A stretch of DNA of 6,375 bases from Actinomycetales bacterium (GTDB taxonomy: Bacteria > Actinomycetota > Actinomycetes > Actinomycetales > BWSM-131): contig JASBSH010000147.1 of assembly GCA_030149025.1 (NCBI GenBank), forward strand, positions 1 through 6,375, given 5' to 3'. Shown piece after piece: positions 1 to 5,095 of the stretch. Position numbers and translations under genes: made by a program. Below the pieces are notes generated by a model, which saw nothing but the letters and a program-made list of their open reading frames with translations, was not told where the DNA came from and made no database searches. Position 1 is the first letter of the stretch. Each line of letters opens with the position of its first letter.

Positions 1-1
1 C

Positions 2-694
2 CTCGCCGCCGCCTACCGGGAACAGCAAGAGCCGACCGGCAAGACCGGTGAGAAGGCCGACTCCCGGCAGCTCCGGTCGAGCCAAGCCGCCGCGGACCTG
101 GCAGCCGTTGACCGGCCAGCCGCGGACGTGCCGGCCGCACATCTGGACGCCGGTCCCGCCCTCGATCCGGCCACCTTGTGCCGACTGGCGTGCGACGGCA
201 GGATCCGGCTGTCGGTCGACGGCAGTGACGGCCTGACCCTGGACCTGGGCAGGCAGCGGCGACGGCCCACCACCCGGCAGCTGAAGGCCCTGTGGCAGCG
301 GGACCGCGGCTGCGCAGTACCAGGGTGCGGGCGAACCCGTTTCCTGCACGCTCACCACGTGGTCGGCTGGGCCGCAGGCGGCCCGACGGACATGGACAAC
401 CTCATACTCCTGTGCGGAGAGCACCATCGAGCGCTGCACGACGGCGAGTTCGGCATCGTGGCGCTCGGCAGGCAGAAGTTCCGGTTCCACCGACGCAGCG
501 GGGCCGAATGGCCCGCTGCACCGCCCATGTGGGGCGACTCGGGCGCGGTGGCGCGGCAGCATCCCGACGCTGGGCCGGACGACCTGCAGGCGGACTGGGA
601 CGGCACACCCGTGACGAATGAGACGGTGCACGCCTACCTGCTCGACTGGGCGATCCAGGCGCGGATCTCGCAGGCGTCGACGGCGAGCAACTGA
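2..694 (+). CDS. DUF222/HNH endonuclease-like protein, 5'-truncated by window edge
   Basis: The frame is open from base 2 to the TGA at 692-694, giving 230 visible residues, so the real start and most of the DUF222 part lie outside the window. The visible C-terminal half has an HNH/zinc-finger layout: C104-x4-C109, then the FLHAHHV segment with H118/H119, then N133 in DNLILLC, then C138 and the closing HH at 141-142. The preceding LGRQRRRPTTRQLKAL segment is the usual lead-in of actinobacterial 13E12/DUF222 proteins. This family is present in many copies in actinomycetes and is predicted to be a metal-dependent nuclease; the biological role of most members is unknown. A GTG at 128 could be taken as a start, but the upstream codons continue openly to the edge, so I treat the gene as partial. 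The next gene starts 132 bases downstream. Confidence 0.9.
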   Translation, partial: LAAAYREQQEPTGKTGEKADSRQLRSSQAAADLAAVDRPAADVPAAHLDAGPALDPATLCRLACDGRIRLSVDGSDGLTLDLGRQRRRPTTRQLKALWQRDRGCAVPGCGRTRFLHAHHVVGWAAGGPTDMDNLILLCGEHHRALHDGEFGIVALGRQKFRFHRRSGAEWPAAPPMWGDSGAVARQHPDAGPDDLQADWDGTPVTNETVHAYLLDWAIQARISQASTASN

Positions 695-826
695 GCCCGG
701 CAGCCGGAACTCCTCGATCGTGCCCTGAAGGAACTTGACTTTCGTCGCGGCCGCCCTGGCGGCGTTCTCCGGCCCACCTCGAACATCTCACCGCCTGCTG
801 ACCGCTGCCGCCCCAACAATGGCCGT

Positions 827-2095
827 GTGGCCACTCCTGCATCGGCCGGCGCAGGTGAGGAGACGGCGCTCTGCGACGTCCTCGTCGTCGGCGCGGGCCC
901 GACCGGTCTGACGCTCGCAGCGCAGCTCGCGCGGTTCGGCGTCCGTTGTCGCATCGTCGACAGCTCGACGGACCGAGCCCGTGAGTCGCGCGCCCTCGGC
1001 ATCCAACCCCGCACGCTGGAGGTGCTTCTAGCGCTCGGCATCGCTGACGAGCTGGTCCGTCGCGGCAGCCCCAACACACGCCTCTACGTCCACCGGCGCG
1101 GCGGCCGCGTCACCTCGTCGCCGATGTTCGACATCGGAGTCGGCGACACCGCCTACCCGTTCTTGCTCTTTCTCGCCCAGTCCGAGACGGAGGCGGTCCT
1201 CATCGACCGGCTCGCCAGCGACGGGATCACCGTCGAGCGCAACACCCACGTGCAGGAGCTCGACGACAACGGTGACCACGTCACGTGCACGCCGCGGAAT
1301 CGGGACGGCGCCACGCAGCTCGTGCGGGCCCGTTACGTCGTCGGGTGCGACGGCGTGCACAGCACGGTCAGAAGTGCAGCGGGGATCGGATTCGCGGGCG
1401 GCCGCTACCCACAGACCTTCCTCCTCGCGGACCTGGCCGTGGCGGGCCTGGAGCCGGACGGCATCCATGTGTACATAGGCCCATCGGGCCCGTTGCTGTT
1501 CTTCCCGCTGAAGGTGCCGGCGCCGTGGCGGCTGATCACCGTCCGACCTTTCTGGACGGCGCCAGCTGGCGAAGGCGGTCAACTCACGACCGCGGTGGGT
1601 CCGGTCACCGGAACGGAGCTCTCGGACCTTGTCGCAGCAGCCACCAACGAGCCGCTTCAGCTGCGGGAACCGGTGTGGGCGACTGCGTTTCACGTTTCAC
1701 ACCGGCACGCCAGCACCTATCGCCGGGGTCGGCTGTTTCTTGCCGGGGACGCCGCGCACATCCACATTCCGGCCGGGGCGCAGGGGATGAACACCGGTAT
1801 CCAGGACGCGGTCAATCTCGGATGGAAACTTGCCCTCGTCCTTCGCGGCTCGGCGCCGAGCCAGTTGCTCGACTCCTACGACGCAGAACGACGGCCGGTC
1901 GGTGCGTTCGTGCTTCGGTTCACCGACCGGGCTTTCACGGTGGTGACCTCGGACCGGTCTTTCCTGCGAGCCATCAGAACCGTTGTCGCACCGCGAGTGC
2001 TGCCGCTGTTGTTGCGTTCGCGGGTCGGCCGGCGTGTGGCCTTCCGCACCGTCTCACAACTGGGGATCACATACGCGTCGAGCTTCGCCAGCTAA
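827..2095 (+). CDS. FAD-dependent aromatic-ring monooxygenase (PheA/TfdB type), ends at an internal stop
   Basis: This 422-residue product is a class A flavoprotein monooxygenase, a family that hydroxylates aromatic or polyketide rings using NAD(P)H, FAD and O2. The N-terminal Rossmann fingerprint VLVVGAGPTGL has glycines at 22, 24 and 27. The DG motif (VVGCDGVHSTVR) lies at 171-182. The GD motif, in RLFLAGDAAHIHIPAGAQG, lies at 302-320 and is followed by MNTGIQDAVNLGWKLA. GTG 827 is the only ATG, GTG or TTG in this frame between the preceding gene's stop and the fingerprint, and it has no recognisable Shine-Dalgarno sequence. The reading ends at TAA 2093-2095, about 140 residues short of the usual roughly 500-560 for the family. 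The missing thioredoxin-like domain follows in the same frame (separate entry). The FAD and substrate domains look intact, but the gene is probably a nonsense mutant. Substrate unknown. Confidence 0.85.
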   Translation: MATPASAGAGEETALCDVLVVGAGPTGLTLAAQLARFGVRCRIVDSSTDRARESRALGIQPRTLEVLLALGIADELVRRGSPNTRLYVHRRGGRVTSSPMFDIGVGDTAYPFLLFLAQSETEAVLIDRLASDGITVERNTHVQELDDNGDHVTCTPRNRDGATQLVRARYVVGCDGVHSTVRSAAGIGFAGGRYPQTFLLADLAVAGLEPDGIHVYIGPSGPLLFFPLKVPAPWRLITVRPFWTAPAGEGGQLTTAVGPVTGTELSDLVAAATNEPLQLREPVWATAFHVSHRHASTYRRGRLFLAGDAAHIHIPAGAQGMNTGIQDAVNLGWKLALVLRGSAPSQLLDSYDAERRPVGAFVLRFTDRAFTVVTSDRSFLRAIRTVVAPRVLPLLLRSRVGRRVAFRTVSQLGITYASSFAS

Positions 2096-2518
2096 CCTGA
2101 GAAAGCGGCTCGGCCTCGGCTGAACCTCTTCTCGCGCAATAGACCTGGGCCGGGCCACCGGCTACCCGACGCGCTGGTCGTTCGCGACGGCGAGGAGATC
2201 TGGCTGCACGAAGCCCTCGCCGATCCGGCGCTGCACCTTCTCCTCAGCGGTCCTGCCAGCAGCTGGAACGACGCGGACGTCGAGACGCTGCGCCAACGCT
2301 TCGACTCCGTGCTTCGGGTCCATCGTCTCGACCGCAACCCCGGAGCCGGCGTCTTGCACGACGCGACCGGTGACGCGTGGAGACGGCTGCACGTCCGGGA
2401 GAGCGCCGCGTTCGTCATTCGTCCCGACGGCCACATCGGGGCCCGGACCGATGGCACCGACCTCGCGCCGAGTGTGCGCTACCTGAACCGCGTCCTGCGG
2501 CCGATGAGTTCCGGCTGA
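2096..2518 (+). pseudogene. Severed C-terminal thioredoxin-like domain of the monooxygenase
   Basis: Directly after the TAA at 2093-2095 the same frame stays open for 140 codons to TGA 2516-2518. It encodes what follows the FAD domain in PheA/TfdB-type hydroxylases. A GHRLPDALVV segment starts near 2153, then a helix-rich stretch containing LHLLLSGPASSW, and finally AAFVIRPDGHIGAR near 2405-2446, followed by YLNRVL. The RPDG-x-(I/V)-x-x-R ending is characteristic of this C-terminal domain. There is no ATG, GTG or TTG before the domain; the first is GTG 2309, in its middle, and no ribosome binding site is visible. It is therefore unlikely to be an independent gene. Joined to 827-2095 it would give a 563-codon gene of normal family length, so a single nonsense change (or sequencing error) explains the split. 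Confidence 0.8.
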
Positions 2519-2555
2519 CCCCGCGGTCTGGTCCACGAACAGAACGGACGCCAAT

Positions 2556-2569
2556 GCCCCGGGCGGGGC
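2556..2569. other. Small GC hairpin between monooxygenase remnant and reductase gene
   Basis: GCCCC (2556-2560) and GGGGC (2565-2569) can pair around a 4-base GGGC loop. No T-run follows, and the hairpin lies only about 10 bases ahead of the ribosome binding site of the gene at 2592. It could be a weak terminator for upstream transcription or simply GC-rich coincidence. Nothing else in the 73-base gap looks like a promoter. Confidence 0.25.
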
Positions 2570-2591
2570 CAGATCGGGAAGAGGGATCTCC

Positions 2592-3158
2592 ATGCCGGAG
2601 CTGATGATCGACTTCATCACGTCCCTGGACGGGTACGCGTCAGCGGAAGGGTGGCCCGGGTGGTGGGGCGTTGAGGGGCCGGAATACCTCCAATGGCTGC
2701 AGGACCAGCCCGAGGGTGGATACACCATTCTGATGGGCGCCAAGACATACCGGTTGATGTCCGGGTTCGCCGCAGCGGGTGAGGAGGGCACCGAGGTTCT
2801 CAACGCGATCCCGAAGGTGGTCTTCTCGTCGACGCTGCAGGCGCCCTTGTCCTGGGAGAACACCAGGTTGGTCCAGGAAGAGGCCGTCGACGCGGTACGT
2901 CGGATGAAGCAGGACGGCGAGACCTCCTTCCGGACCCTCGGGAGCCTCACGCTGTGCCGTTCGCTGCTCAAGGCCGGCCTCGTCGATCGATTCCGGGTGG
3001 TCGTCTTCCCCATGATCACAGGAAGTACCGGCAGCGAGAGGATCTACGACGGCTACCCCGACGTTGCCCTCGAGATGAAGGAGAGCCGGACCTTCGACGG
3101 CAGGATCCAACTGCTGGACTACGTCCCCAAGGTGCTCTCCGGACCACCCGGTTCCTGA
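2592..3158 (+). CDS. Dihydrofolate reductase family protein (RibD C-terminal domain-like)
   Basis: The 188-residue product has the fold signature of the DHFR/RibD-C superfamily of NADPH-dependent reductases. The N-terminal strand ends in TSLDGYA (10-16), the usual substrate-pocket segment. ILMGAKTYRLM (46-56) corresponds to the family's nucleotide-binding GRxTYExM element. TLGSLTLCRSLLKAGLVDRF (115-134) is the conserved (G)GS-x-L-x-x-x-LL-x-x-GLVDE block, followed by the VVVFPMITG strand. The length fits the stand-alone family members usually annotated only as dihydrofolate reductase family protein. True folate or riboflavin reductase activity is not implied, and the substrate is unknown. The start is well set: AAGAGGGA at 2579-2586 is placed 5 bases before ATG 2592. 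The gene lies 73 bases downstream of the severed monooxygenase domain and 210 bases upstream of the azoreductase start, so it may be transcribed alone or by read-through from upstream. Confidence 0.88.
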   Translation: MPELMIDFITSLDGYASAEGWPGWWGVEGPEYLQWLQDQPEGGYTILMGAKTYRLMSGFAAAGEEGTEVLNAIPKVVFSSTLQAPLSWENTRLVQEEAVDAVRRMKQDGETSFRTLGSLTLCRSLLKAGLVDRFRVVVFPMITGSTGSERIYDGYPDVALEMKESRTFDGRIQLLDYVPKVLSGPPGS

Positions 3159-3208
3159 TCTGCACTGCGCCGCCGCGCCGCGCCGCCGCGACCCACGCCG
3201 CGACGCGC

Positions 3209-3243
3209 CAGCTCGCGACACCACGCCACGGCGTCGCGAGCTG
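3209..3243. terminator. Perfect 11-bp hairpin after the DHFR-like gene
   Basis: CAGCTCGCGAC (3209-3219) is perfectly complementary to GTCGCGAGCTG (3233-3243). Two further C-G pairs (3221-3222 with 3230-3231) lie inside the 13-base loop. It stands 51 bases after the stop at 3158 and just ahead of the azoreductase promoter. No T-tract follows (GTGTCGGTG), so it would be a T-less actinobacterial-type terminator that insulates the next promoter; a regulatory role is possible. The bases before it (3167-3208) are low-complexity GCC/GCG repeats. Confidence 0.45.
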
Positions 3244-3277
3244 TGTCGGTGCTCACGTCCACGTCCTGGATCAGAAT

Positions 3278-3323
3278 TTGAACCTTCAACACTCCCAGTT
3301 CTAGCCTCGTGTTGAAGGTTGAA
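3278..3323 (+). promoter_or_regulatory. Promoter embedded in a large inverted repeat, likely repressor operator for the azoreductase
   Basis: A promoter with -35 TTGAAC (3278-3283), an 18-base spacer and -10 TAGCCT (3302-3307, fitting the actinobacterial TAnnnT consensus) lies about 60 bases before the start codon at 3369. It is enclosed by an inverted repeat: TTGAACCTTCAACAC (3278-3292) and GTGTTGAAGGTTGAA (3309-3323). The arms match at 14 of 15 positions with a 16-base spacer. The left arm covers the -35. The right arm begins just after the -10 and covers the expected transcription start. The TTGAA half-site occurs four times (3278, 3285 inverted, 3312, 3319). Dimeric MarR, HxlR or TetR-type repressors commonly bind in this arrangement, but no regulator gene is in the window, so the identity of the protein is inference. 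Confidence 0.7.
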
Positions 3324-3326
3324 CCG

Positions 3327-3355
3327 CTTGCACCGCTCTCTCTTGCACCGCTCTC
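3327..3355 (+). repeat. 15-nt tandem duplication in the azoreductase leader
   Basis: CTTGCACCGCTCTCT (3327-3341) is followed at once by a second copy, CTTGCACCGCTCTC (3342-3355). It is identical over 14 bases and differs only at the last base, which has become part of the Shine-Dalgarno sequence. It lies between the operator and the ribosome binding site, inside the predicted 5' untranslated region. Confidence 0.85.
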
Positions 3356-3361
3356 AAGGAG
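3356..3361 (+). promoter_or_regulatory. Ribosome binding site fixing the azoreductase start
   Basis: AAGGAG at 3356-3361 stands 7 bases before ATG 3369. This favours ATG 3369 over the in-frame GTG 3309. GTG 3309 lies in the operator arm at or before the predicted transcription start and has no ribosome binding site. Confidence 0.85.
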
Positions 3362-3368
3362 ATCCCTT

Positions 3369-4010
3369 ATGACCCTGCTTCGCGTCGACGCCTCCATCCA
3401 GGGGGACGCATCCGCCAGCACCGCCCTGGCCGACATCGTCCTGGATCCGTTCGTCGCGGCCCGTCCCGATGTCCCGATCGTCCGACGCCACCTGGGCCAG
3501 GACCCGTTGCCCTCGCACGCCTGGCAGGCGGCCATCTCGGGCGCGTTCACTTCGGAGGACGACCGCACCGAGGTGCAGCGCGAGGCACTCGACTTGGCGG
3601 GCCAGCTCGCCGGCGAGCTGCAGTCTGCCGCCAGCGCCGTTTTCGCTTTTCCGCTGTACAACTACGGCGTGTCGCAGCACGTGAAGACGTGGATCGACCT
3701 CTGCATCGCCGGTGCCGAGCCGGGCGCGCGACTGCTGGACGCCAAGCCGGTCGTGCTCGTCACCACCCGGGGCGGTGGCTACGGTTCGGGCACCCCGCGT
3801 GAGGGCTGGGACCACAACACCGACTACCTGCGCCGGATCCTGGCGGACATCTGGGGCGCCGACCTCACTGTGGTGGAGCGCGAGTTGACCCTCGTCGGCG
3901 TCAACCCCGCGCTGGACGAGTTCACAGAGCTGGCAGCGTTGATGCGCAAGCACGCCGAGGAGGCCGCGGCCGAGGCTGGCGCCGCGCTCGCCGAGCGGCA
4001 CGGCGCCTGA
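3369..4010 (+). CDS. FMN-dependent NADH:quinone/azo reductase, AzoR-like flavodoxin fold
   Basis: The 213-residue product matches the AzoR/flavodoxin_2 family (E. coli AzoR is about 200 residues). These homodimeric cytosolic FMN enzymes reduce quinones, and azo dyes, by two electrons from NAD(P)H. After the first strand, LLRVDASIQGDASAST (3-18) is the serine-rich FMN phosphate loop. VFAFPLYNYGVSQHVKTWID (91-110) is the hallmark P-x-YN loop and helix that hold the FMN. VVLVTTRGGGYGSG (128-141) is the second FMN-contacting strand and turn. The loop after the YN helix is shorter than in E. coli AzoR. The start at ATG 3369 is set by AAGGAG at 3356-3361. The gene has its own promoter-operator upstream and a strong terminator downstream, so it is probably a single-gene unit derepressed by an inducer such as quinones or electrophiles. 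The inducer and substrate are inference. Confidence 0.9.
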   Translation: MTLLRVDASIQGDASASTALADIVLDPFVAARPDVPIVRRHLGQDPLPSHAWQAAISGAFTSEDDRTEVQREALDLAGQLAGELQSAASAVFAFPLYNYGVSQHVKTWIDLCIAGAEPGARLLDAKPVVLVTTRGGGYGSGTPREGWDHNTDYLRRILADIWGADLTVVERELTLVGVNPALDEFTELAALMRKHAEEAAAEAGAALAERHGA

Positions 4011-4026
4011 CGTTCGCCTACCCCGC

Positions 4027-4044
4027 CACCCTCACCTGGGGGTG
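4027..4044. repeat. Weak hairpin and direct repeats just after the azoreductase
   Basis: CACCC (4027-4031) can pair with GGGTG (4040-4044). The 12-mer GCCACCCTCACC starting at 4025 recurs exactly at 4073 inside the main terminator, so this looks like a degenerate first copy of that terminator. GGGTGATCA also occurs twice with an 11-base period (4040-4048 and 4051-4059). Confidence 0.4.
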
Positions 4045-4066
4045 ATCAGCGGGTGATCATGCAGTC

Positions 4067-4104
4067 CCGCACGCCACCCTCACCGTCGGGTGGCGTGCGG
4101 TTTT
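4067..4104 (+). terminator. Strong intrinsic terminator of the azoreductase gene
   Basis: CCGCACGCCACCC (4067-4079) pairs perfectly over 13 bases with GGGTGGCGTGCGG (4088-4100) around an 8-base loop. TTTT (4101-4104) follows directly. It is placed 57 bases after the azoreductase stop. This is a textbook rho-independent terminator. Confidence 0.9.
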
Positions 4105-4106
4105 GC

Positions 4107-4338
4107 ACGCTGCCCTCACCGGAAGCGGCCGCCGCTCGGATCGCTCCCACTCCCTTCCTCATCGTTCCCGGGGACGACGACCCGCACTTCCCGCTGGACC
4201 ATGCGGAAGCGCTCCACACGGCGGCCCTGGACGGCGGCGCCGAGCCCTGGGTGGAACCCGGATTGCGGCCAGGCCGAGATGGGCCGCGAGCGACGACCTG
4301 CTCCACTGCCTGAGCACGAGCTGCTCTGCGGAACGTAG
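4107..4338 (+). pseudogene. Remnant of an alpha/beta hydrolase C-terminus, frameshifted
   Basis: Frame 3 from about 4110 reads PEAAAARIAPTPFLIVPGDDDPHFPLDHAEAL and then GGAEPWVEPG, ending near 4260 (segments given in part: PTPFLIVPGDDD and FPLDHAEALHTAA). In alpha/beta hydrolases this is the strand carrying the catalytic Asp (GDDD at about 4170) and the approach to the catalytic His. At about 4261-4270 the homology moves to frame 1, where CGQAEMG appears in place of the expected GFGHAE. The catalytic His is therefore replaced as well as out of frame. The original frame stops at 4311-4313 and frame 1 stops at 4336-4338. Nothing corresponding to the N-terminal two-thirds (nucleophile elbow, oxyanion loop) is present: the azoreductase and its terminator lie immediately upstream. 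This is a decayed fragment with no start of its own. Confidence 0.65.
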
Positions 4339-4345
4339 CGATCTC
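4309..4345 (+). repeat. Partial copy of a dispersed repeat (copy 1)
   Basis: This 37-base stretch matches 6190-6226 at 31 of 37 positions without gaps. The first 13 bases (CCTGAGCACGAGC) are identical, and GAACGT with GCG is kept further on. It corresponds to the loop and right arm of the palindromic element at 6159-6223. The left arm is absent or very degenerate; at best GCGACGACCTGC at 4290-4301 resembles it. It lies at the decayed end of the hydrolase fragment. Confidence 0.65.
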
Positions 4346-4365
4346 GGTGCCGCACCACCACCTCG

Positions 4366-4386
4366 CGTAATGAAATGCATTACGAT
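4366..4386 (+). promoter_or_regulatory. Promoter -10 with overlapping palindrome ahead of the TA-like operon
   Basis: CGTAATG (4366-4372) and CATTACG (4378-4384) form a perfect 7-bp inverted repeat with a 5-base spacer. TACGAT (4381-4386) is a good TAnnnT -10 box overlapping the right arm. A start of transcription about 7-8 bases downstream falls on the GTG at 4394, which implies a leaderless mRNA. No clear -35 is visible, as is common for such promoters. A palindrome over the -10 is the expected site for autoregulation by the ribbon-helix-helix protein encoded downstream (inference). Confidence 0.55.
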
Positions 4387-4393
4387 AGGTGCC

Positions 4394-4693
4394 GTGTTTG
4401 AGCGCGTCAATTGGTCGAAGCGCGGCGCGTACATGGAGGCCCGGCATGGCATCACGCCCCGGATCGCCAATGACGCGCTCGCTGACCCCAATCGCGTAGT
4501 GATCGACCCTGACTACAACAGCAGCACTGGCTTGAGTGTCCGGATCATCGGGTTCTCGACGATTGCTGGGGAGATCGTCACGGTCATCGTGTTGGAGCAC
4601 GATGGGGTCGAGTACGGAGTGAACGGGTGGCTGGCCAACGACAAGGACCGCCGCCTCTACAGGGAAGCAGGAGCCGATGAGCAAAAGGACTGA
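4394..4693 (+). CDS. Small BrnT/DUF4258-like protein, candidate toxin of a type II TA pair
   Basis: The 99-residue product (from GTG 4394) begins FERVNWSKRGAYMEARHGIT and continues with ANDALADPNRVVIDPD, SVRIIGFS, AGEIVTVIVLE and WLANDKDRRLYRE at the end. This order is an N-terminal charged helix with K/R-x-x-x-x-x-x-x-HGI, a DP turn, then beta strands with an RIIG-type motif and a final charged helix. It resembles the BrnT/DUF4258 RNase-like fold by general pattern; I cannot assign the exact family or an active site. No ribosome binding site precedes GTG 4394, but it sits at the predicted transcription start, so translation is probably leaderless. ATG 4370 is an in-frame alternative, but it lies inside the palindrome upstream of the -10. 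The stop overlaps the next gene by 17 bases. G+C is about 61% over 240 bases counted by hand, against about 70% in neighbours, suggesting transfer. Confidence 0.7.
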   Translation: MFERVNWSKRGAYMEARHGITPRIANDALADPNRVVIDPDYNSSTGLSVRIIGFSTIAGEIVTVIVLEHDGVEYGVNGWLANDKDRRLYREAGADEQKD

Positions 4694-5000
4694 CGATCTG
4701 CTCGCCGCCGAGGGGGCGGCGGTTGAGGAGGCTGAGGCTGCGAGCGACCCCGGAGCACCGCTGCCCAGTCACGTGCAGGTTACCCGGGGCCATCCGCGGG
4801 CCAGGAACCTTCAAGTCCGCTTTCGGGATGACGAGTACCGCGAGCTCGCTGCCTACGCCGAACAGCGTGGTCTGCCGGTTTCCACGGTGGTGCGAATGCT
4901 CGTGCTTCAAGCCATCACATCGGCGGATGATCTGAAGTCGGCACTGGACCGTCTGGAAAGCGACCTTGCCGCTGTCCGTCGCAAAGCCCTCAGCGCCTGA
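4677..5000 (+). CDS. Ribbon-helix-helix (CopG/Arc-type) protein, candidate antitoxin and autorepressor
   Basis: In the 107-residue product, residues 44-80 form a ribbon-helix-helix unit. NLQVRFRDDEYREL gives the strand and first helix, AAYAEQRGLPVST the turn, and VVRMLVLQAI the second helix. Such domains dimerise, and the strand residues contact DNA. Residues 1-43 are acidic then Pro/Gly-rich, ending in the VTRGHPRARN segment; in related actinobacterial proteins this arm precedes the domain and may contact the partner. Residues 82-104 are predicted to be a charged helix. ATG 4677 overlaps the upstream gene by 17 bases and has AGGAG at 4669-4673, only 3 bases before the ATG, so translation is probably coupled. 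The tight overlap, the toxin-first order (as in brnTA and higBA) and the palindrome over the promoter support a TA operon. It could instead be a plain two-gene regulator operon. Confidence 0.75.
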   Translation: MSKRTDDLLAAEGAAVEEAEAASDPGAPLPSHVQVTRGHPRARNLQVRFRDDEYRELAAYAEQRGLPVSTVVRMLVLQAITSADDLKSALDRLESDLAAVRRKALSA

Positions 5001-5095
5001 CCTCTATTGAGATGGGGGCGCGACCGAGGCTCACCGAAGACCCAGGACGCCGCGGACGAGGAATAGCGCTTCACGGACCTGCCGTTGCGTCTGGC

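Noticed and set aside
695..826. HNH gene and monooxygenase share one frame with no stop between 695 and 827, so a fusion or readthrough was considered
   Set aside because: The TGA at 692-694 ends the HNH protein at a normal place, and the intervening translation has no domain-like content. The shared frame is a one-in-three coincidence. The 6-bp GCCGCC/GGCGGC palindrome at 750-763 has a 2-base loop and is not a convincing terminator.
1285..2100. Alternative + frame of 271 codons inside the monooxygenase
   Set aside because: It is rich in Arg, Pro and Ala with no domain. The overlapping frame carries the GxGxxG, DG and GD motifs.
3309..3368. Upstream GTG 3309 as start of the azoreductase
   Set aside because: It lies in the operator arm at or before the predicted transcription start, and it would translate the tandem repeat. 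ATG 3369 has an ideal AAGGAG.
5012..5095. Upstream ATG 5012 as start of the LLM gene
   Set aside because: The extra 28 residues are Arg/Gly-rich and unlike the family. Members begin just before the ISILDL strand that follows ATG 5096.
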